A DNA stretch of 64,000 nt, taken from Pseudomonadales bacterium. Its GTDB lineage: Bacteria > Pseudomonadota > Gammaproteobacteria > Pseudomonadales > Azotimanducaceae. This document shows positions 18,854 to 29,330 of this stretch, one piece after another. The notes under the pieces are model-generated. The model was not told the DNA's origin and ran no database searches. It saw nothing but the letters and a program-made list of their open reading frames with translations. Where the stretch lies: positions 1-64,000 of the forward strand of contig JAJEIQ010000080.1 in assembly GCA_022827905.1 (NCBI GenBank), written 5' to 3'. Each line of letters opens with the position of its first letter. Position 1 is the stretch's first letter. Position numbers and translations under genes: made by a program.

Positions 18854-19549
18854 CTAGTGCTCCACTTGGCCGAGATTGGCGTGCAGCACCGCGCCGTTGA
18901 TGACCGGGTTTTCCGCCGCCCAAAGCAGGGTGTCGGAAATTTCCGAGGGTTCGATGAGCCGGCCGTAGGCGGACAGGCCGCGCACGGCGTCCATTGCCTC
19001 GTCCGGCACGTGGGCGCGCAGCATCTCCGTGTCCGTGAAGCCGGGGCAGATGCAGGCGGTGTGGATGCCCTGCCCGGCCAAGTCCTGGCAGGTCGCCCGC
19101 ATCATGCCGATCAGGGCGTGCTTGGTGACCACGTAGGAATAGCTGTTCGGCACCGCCTTCTCCGCCAGCGTCGAGCCCACGTAGAGTATCGACGAACCGC
19201 TTGGCATGCGGGGAATGACGAAGCGGTTCAGGGTGTTGGGGGCCGCAAGGTTGACTTCCACCACGGCGCGCAACTGATCGCTTGGGGTGTCGGCGGCGCT
19301 GTCGTTCAACAGCCGCGAGGCGTTGTGGATGAGCGACACCGCATCCGCGCCCGCGAGGGCCTCGCTTAGCGGTTCGCTCAAGGCGTCAAGAAAACTCGCA
19401 TCCGACAGGTCCCCCGGAAGGTGATTGACCGACGGTAGGGGACAGGGGCGGCGGGAGATGTTGGTTACTGCGTAGCCAGCGGCGGCGAAGCGCCGCGCCG
19501 TGGCGAGACCGATGCCGGCACTGGCGCCGGTGATGATCAGCGTTTTCAT
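18854..19549 (-). CDS. SDR-family oxidoreductase
   Basis: Short-chain dehydrogenase/reductase of 231 aa. The cofactor loop TGASAGIGLATA is at residues 7-18, NAS at the NNAG position (HNASRLL), and the catalytic pair is in SYSYVVTKHAL (Y-x3-K). CPGFTDTEML follows, as in classical SDRs. It converges with the transporter (2-bp gap) and is divergent from rpsJ. Substrate and physiological role are not readable. Confidence 0.85.
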   Translation of the reverse strand: MKTLIITGASAGIGLATARRFAAAGYAVTNISRRPCPLPSVNHLPGDLSDASFLDALSEPLSEALAGADAVSLIHNASRLLNDSAADTPSDQLRAVVEVNLAAPNTLNRFVIPRMPSGSSILYVGSTLAEKAVPNSYSYVVTKHALIGMMRATCQDLAGQGIHTACICPGFTDTEMLRAHVPDEAMDAVRGLSAYGRLIEPSEISDTLLWAAENPVINGAVLHANLGQVEH

Positions 19550-19573
19550 GACGCGCTAATATATCCAAATTAA

Positions 19574-20014
<441 letters not shown>

Positions 20015-20018
20015 CGAA

Positions 20019-20050
20019 AACGCCGCGCCGCCAACGGCCGGCGTTTTTTT
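20019..20050 (+). terminator. Intrinsic terminator directly after rpsJ
   Basis: AACGCCG (20019-20025) pairs with CGGCGTT (20039-20045), an inner GCCG/CGGC pair closes around CCAA, and seven T residues finish the element. It starts 5 nt after the rpsJ stop. This is a textbook intrinsic terminator in the middle of what is normally one operon, so either rplC has its own promoter or the element works as a partial attenuator. Confidence 0.75.
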
Positions 20051-20051
20051 A

Positions 20052-20160
20052 CGCACCGAGGGTTGAACCCCTAGGTGCGGCAGTGCCCCTGAGGGGGCTT
20101 AGAACGCCCCTAAAGGGGCTGAAGCGCCCCAATGGGCGTATAGGGCCCCGATTGGAGGGC
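20052..20160 (+). repeat. Array of GC-rich hairpins between rpsJ and rplC
   Basis: First, a long hairpin (20052-20079) closed by CGCACC/GGTGCG with inner GGGTT/AACCC. Then four imperfect tandem units of about 20 bp starting near 20085, 20106, 20126 and 20145, each a small stem of the type GCCCC-loop-GGGGC; the last is the most degenerate. They fill most of the 225-bp rpsJ-rplC spacer. No open frame or promoter is convincing here. The function is unknown: RNA structure for regulation, or a degraded repeat element. Confidence 0.65.
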
Positions 20161-20239
20161 TGGCGAAGCAGTGCGCCTTCCGCTCAACACAGGATAAAGG
20201 AGCGGCGGGCGCCTTTTGGGCTTGAACCAGGATCGAAGC

Positions 20240-20902
20240 ATGGCGATTGGCTTGATCGGCAAAAAATGCGGCATGACTCGGGTGTTCACCGACGAGGGCG
20301 CGTCCGTGCCCGTGACGGTGATCGAAGTCGAACCCAATCGAGTCATCCAAGTCAAGACGCCGGAAACCGATGGCTACGCCGCCGTTCAGGTCACCGCCGG
20401 CGCTGGCCGGCGCAACCGCGTCACCCGCCCCATGGCCGGCCATTTCGCCAAGGCGGGTGCCGGGCTCGGCCGGGGGCTGTGGGAGTTCCGCGTGGACAGC
20501 ATCGACGAGGCCTTGGTTCCCGGTGCCGAATTCGGCGTCGAGGTCTTCGAGGCCGGACAACGGGTGGATGTGCGCGGCACGTCCAAGGGCAAGGGCTTCG
20601 CCGGCACCATCAAGCGATGGAACTTTCGTAGCCAGGACGCCAGCCACGGCAATTCCATCTCCCACCGTGCGCCCGGCTCCATCGGCCAGTGCCAAACGCC
20701 GGGGCGGGTTTTCAAAGGCAAGAAGATGGCGGGGCAGCTCGGCAACACCCGCATGACCACCCAAAACCTCGAAGTGGTGCGCGTCGACAAGGAACGCAAT
20801 CTTCTGTTGGTGAAGGGCTCGGTGCCGGGGCCCGCGGGGGGCGATGTGCAAGTTCGCCCGGCCATCAAGGCGGCCGGTGCGGTCGAGGAGGCCGCATCAT
20901 GA
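20240..20902 (+). CDS. rplC: 50S ribosomal protein L3
   Basis: Large-subunit assembly protein next to the peptidyl transferase centre. The ATG at 20240 begins [16 protein letters not shown] and gives 220 aa. The [18 protein letters not shown] loop and the [18 protein letters not shown] stretch (with the Gln methylated by PrmB in E. coli) are conserved. The ribosome-binding site is a modest AGGA. It is separated from rpsJ by a terminator and hairpin array and overlaps rplD by 4 nt. Confidence 0.98.
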   Translation: MAIGLIGKKCGMTRVFTDEGASVPVTVIEVEPNRVIQVKTPETDGYAAVQVTAGAGRRNRVTRPMAGHFAKAGAGLGRGLWEFRVDSIDEALVPGAEFGVEVFEAGQRVDVRGTSKGKGFAGTIKRWNFRSQDASHGNSISHRAPGSIGQCQTPGRVFKGKKMAGQLGNTRMTTQNLEVVRVDKERNLLLVKGSVPGPAGGDVQVRPAIKAAGAVEEAAS

Positions 20903-21510
20903 AGGTCGCGTTGCAAGCCGGCGGCAGCGTGGAGTTGTCCGAAGCGGCCTTTGGCCGCGAGTTCAACGAAGCCCTGGTGCATCAGGTGGTCAACGCCTAC
21001 CAAGCCGCAGGCCGGCAGGGGTCGAGAGCCCACAAGTCGCGCTCGGAACGGCGCGGCGGTGGCCGCAAGCCTTGGCGGCAGAAGGGCACGGGACGGGCCC
21101 GGGCGGGCAGCATCCGCAGCCCCATCTGGCGCGGCGGCGGCGTCACCTTTGCGGCCAAGCCGCAGGATCATTCGCAAAAGGTCAATCGCAAGATGTATCA
21201 GGGCGCAGTGCGCTGCATTCTGTCCGAGCTAATCCGCCAAGATCGCCTCATCGCCCTCGACGCCTTCTCCATTGACGCCCCCAAGACCCGCGCCCTCCTC
21301 GACAAACTCGCCTCCCTCGACCCAAAGCCCGATGGCAAGCTGCTCATCGTTGCCGACAGCGTGGACGGCAACCTGGAACTCGCTGCCCGCAACCTGCGCG
21401 AGGTCGAGGTCCGCGACGTTGCCGCCATCGACCCGTTGAGCCTGGTGAGCTTTGATCACGTGCTCATGACCGTCGGCGCCCTGAAGAAGCTTGAGGAGGC
21501 GCTGGCGTGA
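20899..21510 (+). CDS. rplD: 50S ribosomal protein L4
   Basis: 203 aa, the E. coli size is 201. The exit-tunnel loop [20 protein letters not shown] is intact. In gammaproteobacteria L4 also represses the S10 operon by binding its leader; whether it acts on the structures around rpsJ here is open. The ATG at 20899 overlaps the rplC stop (ATGA), and the stop overlaps the rplW GTG. Confidence 0.97.
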   Translation: MKVALQAGGSVELSEAAFGREFNEALVHQVVNAYQAAGRQGSRAHKSRSERRGGGRKPWRQKGTGRARAGSIRSPIWRGGGVTFAAKPQDHSQKVNRKMYQGAVRCILSELIRQDRLIALDAFSIDAPKTRALLDKLASLDPKPDGKLLIVADSVDGNLELAARNLREVEVRDVAAIDPLSLVSFDHVLMTVGALKKLEEALA

Positions 21511-21803
21511 ACGAGGAACGCATCTACATCGTGCTCGACGAACCGCACATTTCGGAAAAGGTCACCAATCTGGGCGATTCGAGCAACCAATACGCGTTCA
21601 AGGTGGCCAAGGACGCCACCAAGGCGGAAGTCAAGGAGGCGGTGGAGCAGCTATTCGGCGTCGAGGTGCTCAACGTGACCACGCTCAACGTGCGCGGCAA
21701 GGTAAAGCGCAACCGGTACGGCACCGCCCGCAAGAAGAACTGGAAAAAGGCCTATGTTCGCATCGCTGCCGGACAGGAGCTTGACACCATGGTGACGGAG
21801 TAG
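21507..21803 (+). CDS. rplW: 50S ribosomal protein L23
   Basis: 98 aa; sits at the tunnel exit and docks trigger factor and [13 protein letters not shown] and [18 protein letters not shown] are characteristic. It begins with GTG overlapping the rplD stop by 4 nt. Confidence 0.97.
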   Translation: MNEERIYIVLDEPHISEKVTNLGDSSNQYAFKVAKDATKAEVKEAVEQLFGVEVLNVTTLNVRGKVKRNRYGTARKKNWKKAYVRIAAGQELDTMVTE

Positions 21804-21807
21804 GGCC

Positions 21808-22635
21808 GTGGCAGTCGTCAAGGCAAAACCAACTTCCCCGGGCCGGCGCTTCGTCGTCAAGGTGGTCAATCCGGATCTGCACAAGGGCACGCCGCATAAG
21901 CCTTTGCTCAAGGGTTTGAGCAAATCCGGGGGACGCAACAACCACGGCCGCATCACCACCAGGCACCGGGGCGGCGGACACAAGCGCCACTATCGAATCA
22001 TCGATTTCAAGCGCAACAAGGACGGTGTCCCAGCCCGGGTCGAGCGTCTTGAGTACGACCCCAACCGCACCGCCAACCTGGCCCTGCTCAAGTATGCGGA
22101 CGGTGAACGGCGCTACATCATCGCGCCCAGGGGGCTGCGGGCCAATGATCCCGTCATGAGCGGCAGCAGTGCCCCCATTCGTCCGGGCAACGCCATGGCC
22201 TTGCGCAGCATTCCGGTCGGCAGCGTGGTGCACTGCATTGAACTCAAGCCCGGCAAGGGGGCGCAGCTCGCCCGCAGCGCCGGCACCTCCGCGCAGCTCG
22301 TTGCCCGGGAAGGCAGCTACGCCACCTTGCGCCTGCGCTCGGGGGAGATGCGCCGGGTGCTCGCCGAATGCCGCGCCACGGTTGGCGAAGTGGGCAACAG
22401 CGAGCACAACCTGCGCTCCCTCGGCAAGGCCGGGGCCAAGCGCTGGCGCGGGGTGCGGCCCACCGTGCGCGGCGTGGCCATGAATCCGGTGGACCATCCC
22501 CACGGTGGCGGCGAGGGCAAGTCCTCGGGTGGCCGACATCCGGTGTCGCCTTGGGGCGTGCCCACCAAGGGACATAAAACGCGCAGCAACAAGCGCACCG
22601 ACGGGCTCATCGTGCGCCGCCGGAGCAGGAGGTAA
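21808..22635 (+). CDS. rplB: 50S ribosomal protein L2
   Basis: 275 aa, needed for subunit association and peptide-bond formation. [22 protein letters not shown] near the N terminus and [17 protein letters not shown] with the functionally important His near residue 230 are conserved. It uses GTG (21808), 4 nt after rplW. Confidence 0.98.
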   Translation: MAVVKAKPTSPGRRFVVKVVNPDLHKGTPHKPLLKGLSKSGGRNNHGRITTRHRGGGHKRHYRIIDFKRNKDGVPARVERLEYDPNRTANLALLKYADGERRYIIAPRGLRANDPVMSGSSAPIRPGNAMALRSIPVGSVVHCIELKPGKGAQLARSAGTSAQLVAREGSYATLRLRSGEMRRVLAECRATVGEVGNSEHNLRSLGKAGAKRWRGVRPTVRGVAMNPVDHPHGGGEGKSSGGRHPVSPWGVPTKGHKTRSNKRTDGLIVRRRSRR

Positions 22636-22639
22636 GGCC

Positions 22640-22915
22640 ATGCCAAGATCGGTGCGCAAGGGTCCCTTCGTCGATCTTCACCTCATGAAGAAGGTGGACC
22701 AGGCCGTGCAGAGCGGCAGCAAGCGGCCCATCAAGACCTGGTCGCGCCGCTCCATGATCCTGCCGGACATGGTGGGGCTGACCATCGCCGTGCACAACGG
22801 GCGCCAGCACGTGCCGATCTTCGTCAGCGAAGAGATGGTCGGCCACAAGCTTGGCGAATTCGCGCCGACGCGAACCTACCGGGGCCACGCTGCGGACCGC
22901 AAGGCACGCCGGTAG
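22640..22915 (+). CDS. rpsS: 30S ribosomal protein S19
   Basis: 91 aa, head of the small subunit. It starts [15 protein letters not shown] and includes [15 protein letters not shown] and [16 protein letters not shown]. An AGGAGG ribosome-binding site lies before the ATG at 22640. Confidence 0.98.
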   Translation: MPRSVRKGPFVDLHLMKKVDQAVQSGSKRPIKTWSRRSMILPDMVGLTIAVHNGRQHVPIFVSEEMVGHKLGEFAPTRTYRGHAADRKARR

Positions 22916-22939
22916 CGGCTGGCCCAGAGCAGGAAAATC

Positions 22940-22993
22940 ATGGAACGCAAACCGGAACAACGCGGTCAGGACAGGAAGGACGAGCGCCCATGA
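22940..22993 (+). CDS. Possible 17-codon leader ORF overlapping rplV start
   Basis: A 17-residue open frame ([17 protein letters not shown]) with AGGA at fair spacing fills the rpsS-rplV gap; its TGA overlaps the rplV ATG (ATGA). It is highly charged and has no known homologue that I recognise. It could couple rplV translation to ribosomes arriving from rpsS, or be chance. Confidence 0.25.
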   Translation: MERKPEQRGQDRKDERP

Positions 22994-23322
22994 TGGTTTC
23001 CGCCACCGCCAGACGGCTCGCCATTTCGCCGCAGAAGGCCCGCTTGGTCGCCGATCAAGTGCGCGGGCAGCCTTTGGATCAGGCGCTGGGCTTCCTGAGC
23101 TTCAGCCCGTCCAAGGCGGCGGGGCTGGTGCGCAAGGTGGTGGAGTCGGCGATCGCCAATGCGGAAAACAACGAGGGCGCGGATGTGGATGAACTCTGGG
23201 TTTCGGAAATCCAAGTCAACGAAGGCACCACCTTGAAGCGGATCAAGCCGCGCGCCAAGGGCCGGGCGGACCGCATCTTCAAGCGCACCAGCCACATCAC
23301 CGTGACCCTGTCGGACGAGTAG
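22990..23322 (+). CDS. rplV: 50S ribosomal protein L22
   Basis: 110 aa, E. coli length. [20 protein letters not shown] and the tunnel beta-hairpin near [14 protein letters not shown] are conserved. Two ATGs (22990, 22993) are possible starts; the first is taken. Confidence 0.97.
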   Translation: MMVSATARRLAISPQKARLVADQVRGQPLDQALGFLSFSPSKAAGLVRKVVESAIANAENNEGADVDELWVSEIQVNEGTTLKRIKPRAKGRADRIFKRTSHITVTLSDE

Positions 23323-23326
23323 CAAG

Positions 23327-23986
23327 ATGGGCCAGAAAGTACATCCCACCGGAATCCGCCTTGGCGTGGTCAAGTCGCACAAGTCCATCTGGTATGCGGA
23401 CAAGCAGCAGTACTCGGAGTACCTGCTCAAGGATCTGGAAGTGCGCGAGTACCTGCGCAAGCGCCTGTCCCAGGCATCGGTCAGCGGCATCGAAATCAAG
23501 CGCTCGGCGCAGACCGCACGGATCACCATCCGCACCGCCCGCCCGGGCATCGTCATCGGCAAGAAGGGCGAGGACGTCGAGCGCTTGCGGGTGGACCTGA
23601 CGAAGATGATGGGGTTGCAGTCGGTGCATGTCATCATCGAGGAGATTCGCAAGCCAGAGATCGACGCTCTGCTGGTGGCGCAGAACGTGGCGCAGCAGTT
23701 GGAACGGCGGGTGCAGTTTCGGCGCGCCATGCGCCGGGTCATCCAAAACGCGATGCGGTTGGGCGCCGAAGGCATCAAGGTGCGGGTGGCCGGCCGCTTG
23801 GGCGGTGCCGAGATCGCCCGCTCGGAGGTGTACCACGAAGGGCGGGTGCCCTTGCACACCCTGCGTGCCGATATCGACTACGCGACTTGGGAGGCGCAGA
23901 CCACCTACGGGGTGCTGGGCATCAAGGTGTGGGTGTTCAAGGGTGAAATCCTGGGTCCGGAAGAAGCGGAGGCGGCCGCTGGCTAG
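23327..23986 (+). CDS. rpsC: 30S ribosomal protein S3
   Basis: 219 aa, mRNA-entry protein. It opens [16 protein letters not shown] and carries the KH-domain loop [15 protein letters not shown]. The short, slightly acidic tail after EILGPEE is a little shorter than in E. coli (233 aa). Confidence 0.98.
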   Translation: MGQKVHPTGIRLGVVKSHKSIWYADKQQYSEYLLKDLEVREYLRKRLSQASVSGIEIKRSAQTARITIRTARPGIVIGKKGEDVERLRVDLTKMMGLQSVHVIIEEIRKPEIDALLVAQNVAQQLERRVQFRRAMRRVIQNAMRLGAEGIKVRVAGRLGGAEIARSEVYHEGRVPLHTLRADIDYATWEAQTTYGVLGIKVWVFKGEILGPEEAEAAAG

Positions 23987-24062
23987 AGGTCCGGGCCGCG
24001 GCTCCGAGAGGCAGCAAGGAAAGAGCGGCAGGACAAACGTTGGCAAGAAGAGTTGAACAGCC

Positions 24063-24479
24063 ATGCTACAACCGAAACGAACGAAATTTCGAAAGCAGCA
24101 CAAGGGCCGCAACCGTGGCCTGTCGCACCGGGGCAGCTCGGTGAGCTTCGGCGAATTCGGCCTCAAGGCGACCAGCCGAGGGCGATTGACGGCGCGCCAA
24201 ATCGAGGCGGCGCGGCGGGCCATGACGCGCCACGTGCGCCGTGGCGCCAAGATCTGGATTCGCGCCTTCCCGGACAAGCCGATCACCAAAAAGCCGCTTG
24301 AGGTGCGCCAGGGCAAGGGCAAGGGCAGCGTCGAGTACTGGGTTGCCCAAGTGCAGCCGGGGCGCATCCTGTACGAGATTGAAGGTGTGCCGGAAGAGGT
24401 GGCGCGGCGGGCCTTTGAATTGGCCAGCGCCAAGTTGCCATTCTCCACGGCTTTCGCCAAACGGACCGTCGCCGCCTAG
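24063..24479 (+). CDS. rplP: 50S ribosomal protein L16
   Basis: 138 aa, near the A-site tRNA. It starts [17 protein letters not shown], with [13 protein letters not shown] and RIFPDKP-type [13 protein letters not shown]. The Arg in RRGAKIWIR is in the usual position. A 76-bp gap separates it from rpsC, longer than typical, with no structure noticed. Confidence 0.98.
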   Translation: MLQPKRTKFRKQHKGRNRGLSHRGSSVSFGEFGLKATSRGRLTARQIEAARRAMTRHVRRGAKIWIRAFPDKPITKKPLEVRQGKGKGSVEYWVAQVQPGRILYEIEGVPEEVARRAFELASAKLPFSTAFAKRTVAA

Positions 24480-24522
24480 CCCGGCATGGAAGCCCACGGA
24501 CAGATCAAGGTCAGTTAAGGCA

Positions 24523-24759
24523 ATGGACGCAGCGGACTTAAGGGAAATGGCGCCGGATGAGCTCAAGGGCGAGCTGCTGCGCTTGCGCAAGGAGCACTTC
24601 AACCTGCGCATGCAGCGGGCCAGCGGCCAGTTGGGCCAAACCCATCTGGTGCAGGAGACCCGGCGCGACATCGCCCGGGTGAAGACCATCATGCGGGAGA
24701 AGGCGCCCGCGGAGCAGGCGTCCGCGGAAGAGGCGTCCGGGGAGAAGGCGAATGACTAA
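24523..24759 (+). CDS. rpmC: 50S ribosomal protein L29
   Basis: 78 aa against about 63 in E. coli. The L29 core ([20 protein letters not shown]) is followed by an Ala/Glu-rich C-terminal extension of about 15 residues. It overlaps rpsQ by 8 nt. Confidence 0.95.
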   Translation: MDAADLREMAPDELKGELLRLRKEHFNLRMQRASGQLGQTHLVQETRRDIARVKTIMREKAPAEQASAEEASGEKAND

Positions 24760-25021
24760 GCCGATCAAGGCCGGCCGGCGTACCGTGTCCGGGGTCGTCA
24801 CCAGCGACCGCATGGACAAGACCCTCACCGTGCTGGTGGAACGGAAGGTGCAGCATCCGGTGTACAGCAAGATCATTCGGCGCTCAACCCGGCTGCATGC
24901 CCATGACGAGAGGAACGAGGGCCGCGTCGGCGACACGGTCACCGTCGAGGAGTGCCGTCCCATTTCCAAGACCAAGTCCTGGCGGCTGAAGTCCGTCGAT
25001 CAACGCGCTGCGGTCGCTTAA
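24752..25021 (+). CDS. rpsQ: 30S ribosomal protein S17
   Basis: 89 aa. [20 protein letters not shown] and [12 protein letters not shown] are S17 signatures. Translation is probably coupled to rpmC through the 8-nt overlap. Confidence 0.97.
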   Translation: MTKPIKAGRRTVSGVVTSDRMDKTLTVLVERKVQHPVYSKIIRRSTRLHAHDERNEGRVGDTVTVEECRPISKTKSWRLKSVDQRAAVA

Positions 25022-25035
25022 TCGGTTGAACGCCC

Positions 25036-25404
25036 ATGATTCAAGCACAAACCATGTTGGCCATAGCCGACAACAGCGGCGCGCGGCGGGTGCAGTGCAT
25101 CAAGGTGCTTGGTGGCTCCCATCGCCGCTACGCCGGCATCGGCGACATCATCAAGGTGGCGGTCAAGGAGGCCATACCCCGGGGCCGGGTGCGCAAGGGG
25201 CAGGTCATGAACGCAGTGGTGGTGCGCACCCGCAAAGGCGTTCGGCGGCCGGATGGCTCGCTGATCCGCTTCGATGAGAACGCTGCGGTGCTGCTCAATC
25301 AACAAAATCAGCCGGTGGGAACGCGCATCTTCGGCCCCGTGACCCGGGAACTGCGCACCGAGCACTTCATGCGCATCGTCTCGTTGGCCCCCGAGGTCCT
25401 CTAG
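25036..25404 (+). CDS. rplN: 50S ribosomal protein L14
   Basis: 122 aa, starts [31 protein letters not shown] closes it. It is an intersubunit-bridge protein. In E. coli it opens the spc operon; no separate promoter is visible in the 14-bp gap here, so the S10 and spc blocks appear continuous. Confidence 0.98.
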   Translation: MIQAQTMLAIADNSGARRVQCIKVLGGSHRRYAGIGDIIKVAVKEAIPRGRVRKGQVMNAVVVRTRKGVRRPDGSLIRFDENAAVLLNQQNQPVGTRIFGPVTRELRTEHFMRIVSLAPEVL

Positions 25405-25425
25405 GTGCGGCGCTTGGACAGTTTG

Positions 25426-25752
25426 ATGAACAAGATAAGAAAAGACGACGAAGTCATCGTGATTGCCGGACGCGACCGCGGACGGCGCGGCGAAGTGCTC
25501 GAGGTGCGCCGCGACGGCCGTCTCATCGTGTCGGGCGTCAACTTGTTGAAGAAGCATCAGCGAGGCGACCCGAATCGCGGCCAGCAAGGCGGCATCGTCG
25601 AGCGCGAAGGCCCGATCGACGCCTCCAACGTCGCTATCTGGAATGACGCCGAGCAACGCGCCGACCGGGTGGGCTTTCGCATCGAGAACGACGGCGGAAA
25701 CATGGAAAAGGTCCGCTACTTCAAGTCAACTGGCGAAGTTTTGGAAAGCTGA
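25426..25752 (+). CDS. rplX: 50S ribosomal protein L24
   Basis: 108 aa from the ATG at 25426 ([19 protein letters not shown]), which aligns with the family start; a GTG at 25405 would add seven residues directly abutting the rplN stop. The KOW motif and [18 protein letters not shown] are conserved. It initiates 50S assembly. Confidence 0.95.
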   Translation: MNKIRKDDEVIVIAGRDRGRRGEVLEVRRDGRLIVSGVNLLKKHQRGDPNRGQQGGIVEREGPIDASNVAIWNDAEQRADRVGFRIENDGGNMEKVRYFKSTGEVLES

Positions 25753-25753
25753 A

Positions 25754-26302
25754 ATGAGCGGTTTTCTGGCAGACTACCGGGATCGGATCCGCCCCGCCCT
25801 CAAGGAGGAGTTGGGGCTGGCCAGCATCATGCAGGTGCCACGGCTTGAGAAGGTGACCCTGAACATGGGGGTAGGCGAGGCCGTGGGCGACCGCAAGATC
25901 ATGGAGGCGGCCGTCGCCGACCTGACGGCCATATCCGGCCAAAAGCCCATCATCACCAAGGCGCGTAAGTCCGAGGCGGGCTTCAAGATTCGGGAAGGCT
26001 ATCCGGTCGGCTGCAAGGTGACGCTCCGCCGCCGGCGCATGTACGAGTTCCTCGAGCGGTTGGTGGGCGTGGCCATTCCGCGCATTCGCGACTTTCGCGG
26101 GTTGAATCCCAAGTCGTTCGACGGGCGGGGCAATTTCTCCCTGGGCATCGTGGAGCAGATCGTGTTTGCTGAAATCGACTACGACAAGATCGACAAGATT
26201 CGCGGTCTTGACATCACGGTGACCACCACCGCCGCCACCGACGCGCAGGCTTTGGCCCTGCTGCGGCAGTTCAACTTCCCGTTCCGGCAGCCAGCGGCTT
26301 AA
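25754..26302 (+). CDS. rplE: 50S ribosomal protein L5
   Basis: 182 aa, binds 5S r[42 protein letters not shown] and [20 protein letters not shown] are family signatures. It starts 1 nt after the rplX stop. Confidence 0.98.
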   Translation: MSGFLADYRDRIRPALKEELGLASIMQVPRLEKVTLNMGVGEAVGDRKIMEAAVADLTAISGQKPIITKARKSEAGFKIREGYPVGCKVTLRRRRMYEFLERLVGVAIPRIRDFRGLNPKSFDGRGNFSLGIVEQIVFAEIDYDKIDKIRGLDITVTTTAATDAQALALLRQFNFPFRQPAA

Positions 26303-26352
26303 GGCCGAGCGGCGTTCCCATCAACTAGGCATCAGCACAGCGGATCAAGACC

Positions 26353-26658
26353 ATGGCAAAGGCATCGATGATTGAGCGGGAAAGGAAGCGCGCCAAGGTG
26401 GCCGCCCGCTACCAGGCCAAGCGCGCCGAACTCAAGGCCATCATCAACAATCGGAACCTATCCGATGACGAGCATTGGGAGGCGCAGCTCAAGCTGCAGA
26501 AGCTGCCGCGCGACGCTTCGCCCGTGCGCCGCCAACGCCGGTGCGGCCTGACGGGCCGGCCCCATGGCGTGTATCGAAAGTTTGGCCTCGGGCGCAACAA
26601 GCTGCGCGAGGCGGCAATGCGCGGCGATGTGCCGGGCTTGGTCAAGGCGAGTTGGTAG
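26353..26658 (+). CDS. rpsN: 30S ribosomal protein S14 (zinc-free type)
   Basis: 101 aa, the long form without the CxxC pairs, as in most gammaproteobacteria. [15 protein letters not shown] and the [19 protein letters not shown] segment are conserved. Confidence 0.97.
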   Translation: MAKASMIERERKRAKVAARYQAKRAELKAIINNRNLSDDEHWEAQLKLQKLPRDASPVRRQRRCGLTGRPHGVYRKFGLGRNKLREAAMRGDVPGLVKASW

Positions 26659-26667
26659 GAGCGGCCC

Positions 26668-27060
26668 ATGACCATGCAGGATCCCATCGCCGACCTCCTC
26701 ACCCGGGTGCGCAACGCCCAGAGCGTCGGCCACCCGGAAGTGGCCATGCCGCACTCCAAGGCCAAGACGGCCATCTGCGAGGTGCTCGAGCAGGAAGGCT
26801 ATATCGAGGGCTTCAACGTCAGTGGCGAAGGTAAGCGGGAACTGACTGTGCAGCTCAAGTATCACGCCGGGGAGCCGGTCATTGCGGAGATTCACCGGGT
26901 CAGCCGGCCGGGGCTTCGGATCTACAAGGGCCAGGCGGAACTGCCCAAGGTGCGCGGCGGATTGGGCGTCGCCATCGTCAGCACCAGCAAGGGCGTTATG
27001 ACCGACCGCCGCGCGCGCCGGCTGGGCGTCGGCGGCGAAGTCCTGTGTACGGTGTTCTAG
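26668..27060 (+). CDS. rpsH: 30S ribosomal protein S8
   Basis: 130 aa, starts [33 protein letters not shown] near the C terminus binds h21 of 16S rRNA. In E. coli S8 represses the spc operon; the target site was not identified here. Confidence 0.97.
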   Translation: MTMQDPIADLLTRVRNAQSVGHPEVAMPHSKAKTAICEVLEQEGYIEGFNVSGEGKRELTVQLKYHAGEPVIAEIHRVSRPGLRIYKGQAELPKVRGGLGVAIVSTSKGVMTDRRARRLGVGGEVLCTVF

Positions 27061-27063
27061 CTG

Positions 27064-27597
27064 ATGTCTCGGATAGCCGACAACCCAGTTGCCGTGCCGG
27101 AAGGGGTGGAGGCGGCCGTCAGCGGTGCCAGCATCCGGGTGTCCGGCGCCAAGGGCTCCATGGAGATGGCGATCCATCCCTCCGTGGAGGTCGCTCAGGA
27201 AGACGGGGTGCTGCGCTTCAAGGCCCGCTCCAAGTCCAAGAACGCCAAGGCGCTGGCCGGCACCACCCGCTCCTTGGTCAACAACATGGTGCAGGGTGTC
27301 AGCGACGGCTTTGAGAAGCGGCTGCAACTGCAAGGGGTGGGCTACCGCGCGGCCGTCAGGGGAGAGAAGCTGACGCTGCAGCTCGGCTTCTCCCACCCGG
27401 TGGAGTATCAGTTGCCGAAAGGCATCACCGCTGCAACGCCCAGCCAGACGGAAATCGTCATTTCGGGCGCTGACAAGCAGCTCGTCGGCCAAGTGAGCGC
27501 GGAGATTCGCGGCTTCCGGCCGCCGGAGCCCTACAAGGGCAAGGGTGTGCGCTACCTCGGCGAGCAGGTGCGGCGCAAGGAAGCCAAGAAGAAGTAG
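27064..27597 (+). CDS. rplF: 50S ribosomal protein L6
   Basis: 177 aa, two tandem alpha/beta domains; LQGVGYRAAVRGEKLTLQLG and the C-terminal PPEPYKGKGVRYLGEQVRRK are diagnostic. ATG at 27064, 3 nt after rpsH. Confidence 0.97.
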   Translation: MSRIADNPVAVPEGVEAAVSGASIRVSGAKGSMEMAIHPSVEVAQEDGVLRFKARSKSKNAKALAGTTRSLVNNMVQGVSDGFEKRLQLQGVGYRAAVRGEKLTLQLGFSHPVEYQLPKGITAATPSQTEIVISGADKQLVGQVSAEIRGFRPPEPYKGKGVRYLGEQVRRKEAKKK

Positions 27598-27636
27598 CGG
27601 CAAGGACTAGGTGGCAGGAAAGCGGAGCGCACTGAC

Positions 27637-27987
27637 ATGATCGGTAAGAAACAGGCAAGGCTGCGCCGGGCGCGCCGGGGGCGCATGAAGATGCGCGAGC
27701 TCGGCGTCTGCCGGTTGACCGTCAACCGTTCGCCGCGCCACATCTACGCGCAAGTGCTGTCTGCCGATGGCGCCAGCGTCCTGGCCCAGGCGTCCACGCT
27801 GGACAAGAGCCTGCGCAACGGCGCCACGGGCAATGTGCAGGCCGCCGCCAAGGTGGGGGCGCTGGTTGCCGAACGAGCCCAAGCGGCGGGCGTCAGCCAG
27901 GTCGCCTTCGACCGGTCGGGGTACAAGTTCCACGGTCGCGTGAAGGCGCTCGCGGAGGCGGCGCGAGCCGGTGGATTGGAGTTTTAG
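27637..27987 (+). CDS. rplR: 50S ribosomal protein L18
   Basis: 116 aa, 5S rRNA-binding. [16 protein letters not shown] and [20 protein letters not shown] are family signatures. It ends 1 nt before the rpsE ATG. Confidence 0.97.
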   Translation: MIGKKQARLRRARRGRMKMRELGVCRLTVNRSPRHIYAQVLSADGASVLAQASTLDKSLRNGATGNVQAAAKVGALVAERAQAAGVSQVAFDRSGYKFHGRVKALAEAARAGGLEF

Positions 27988-27988
27988 C

Positions 27989-28492
27989 ATGGCCTATACA
28001 GAGGAAATTCGCGAAGAGGGGCTGCTGGAGAAGACCGTCCGGGTGAACCGGGTGGCGAAAGCCGTCAAGGGCGGCCGGTTGTTCGGCTTTACCGCCCTGA
28101 CCGTGGTGGGCGACGGCAAGGGCAAGGTCGGGTTCGGGCGCGGCAAGGCCCGGGAAGTGCCGGTGGCGATTCAAAAGGCCATGGAGGTCGCCCGCCGCAA
28201 CATGGTGGACATCGAACTCAACGGATCCACCCTCTGGTACGCCGTGACGGAACGCCACGGCGCATCGAAGGTCTATATGCAGCCGGCCTCCGAAGGCACC
28301 GGCATCATCGCCGGCGGCGCCATGCGCGCCGTTTTGGAAGCGGCGGGGGTGCATAACGTGTTGGCCAAGTGCTACGGCTCGACCAATCCGGACAACGTGG
28401 TGCGGGCGACGTTCAACGCCCTGACCAACATGCGCTCCCCGGCCGCGATCGCCGAAAAGCGCGGCAAGAGCGTCGAGGAAATCAGCGCCTAG
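27989..28492 (+). CDS. rpsE: 30S ribosomal protein S5
   Basis: 167 aa from the ATG at 27989. [19 protein letters not shown] and [19 protein letters not shown] are near-identical to E. coli; PNNVVRAT reads [13 protein letters not shown] here. It is involved in decoding fidelity. Confidence 0.97.
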   Translation: MAYTEEIREEGLLEKTVRVNRVAKAVKGGRLFGFTALTVVGDGKGKVGFGRGKAREVPVAIQKAMEVARRNMVDIELNGSTLWYAVTERHGASKVYMQPASEGTGIIAGGAMRAVLEAAGVHNVLAKCYGSTNPDNVVRATFNALTNMRSPAAIAEKRGKSVEEISA

Positions 28493-28533
28493 GGCGCTGT
28501 GAGTGTGCAGAGCGGACCAAGCGGACAGTGAAC

Positions 28534-28833
28534 ATGGCTGAAGACGCCGCCAAGAAAGAGGCAACGGCCAAGCCGATGATCCGGGTGACCCAGATCAAGA
28601 GCGCCGCTGGACGCCTGAAGAGGCACCAAGCCTGCGTTGCGGGCTTGGGGCTGCGCCGCATCGGCCACACCGTGGAGGTGGAGGACACCCCGGCGGTGCG
28701 CGGCATGATCAACCGGGTCAGCTACATGGTCCGGGTGGTTGGGGACAAACGAGGCGAAGCGCCCGAGCGGCGGGAAGGCGGTCGCCGGGCGCAAAAGTCG
28801 CAAAGTTCGACAACCTTTTCCCGCGATCAGTAA
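28534..28833 (+). CDS. rpmD: 50S ribosomal protein L30
   Basis: 99 aa, clearly longer than the usual ~60. The L30 core ([18 protein letters not shown] ... [13 protein letters not shown]) is flanked by about 14 residues at the N terminus and a basic, Arg/Ser-rich tail of about 25 residues. The extensions have no recognised domain. Confidence 0.93.
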   Translation: MAEDAAKKEATAKPMIRVTQIKSAAGRLKRHQACVAGLGLRRIGHTVEVEDTPAVRGMINRVSYMVRVVGDKRGEAPERREGGRRAQKSQSSTTFSRDQ

Positions 28834-28847
28834 GGAAATTAGACGGT

Positions 28848-29288
28848 ATGCGCATCAACGACCTGCATCCGGCGCCGGGCAGCAAGCGCGTCAAGCGGCG
28901 CCTCGGACGGGGCCCCGGCTCCGGCCGGGGCAAGACTGCGGGCCGCGGCCAGAAGGGCCAGAAGGCGCGCTCCGGAGGCGGTGTGCCGCCCGGCTTTGAG
29001 GGCGGGCAGCTACCCCTGCAGATGCGGGTGCCCAAGTTCGGCTTCCGCTCCCGGATCGGCGCGTCCACCGCCGAGGTTCGGCTGGGTGAATTGGCCCGCA
29101 TCGAAGGCGATGTGGTGGACTTGGCGCAGCTTAAGGCGGCCAACCTAGTGCGCCGCGACATGAAGCGGGCGCGCATCATGCTCTCCGGGCGGGTCGAGCG
29201 CGCCCTCACCGTGCGCGGCAAGGACATTCACGTCACCCGGGGCGCCACCGCGGCCATCGAAGCGGCAGGAGGCAAGGTCGAGGCCTGA
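28848..29288 (+). CDS. rplO: 50S ribosomal protein L15
   Basis: 146 aa. [40 protein letters not shown] and a central [17 protein letters not shown] block identify L15, the protein next to secY in most bacteria. Confidence 0.97.
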   Translation: MRINDLHPAPGSKRVKRRLGRGPGSGRGKTAGRGQKGQKARSGGGVPPGFEGGQLPLQMRVPKFGFRSRIGASTAEVRLGELARIEGDVVDLAQLKAANLVRRDMKRARIMLSGRVERALTVRGKDIHVTRGATAAIEAAGGKVEA

Positions 29289-29330
29289 GCGCGTCCGCTG
29301 GCGGGCTCGGCAAAAGCCTAGAGAAGGATC

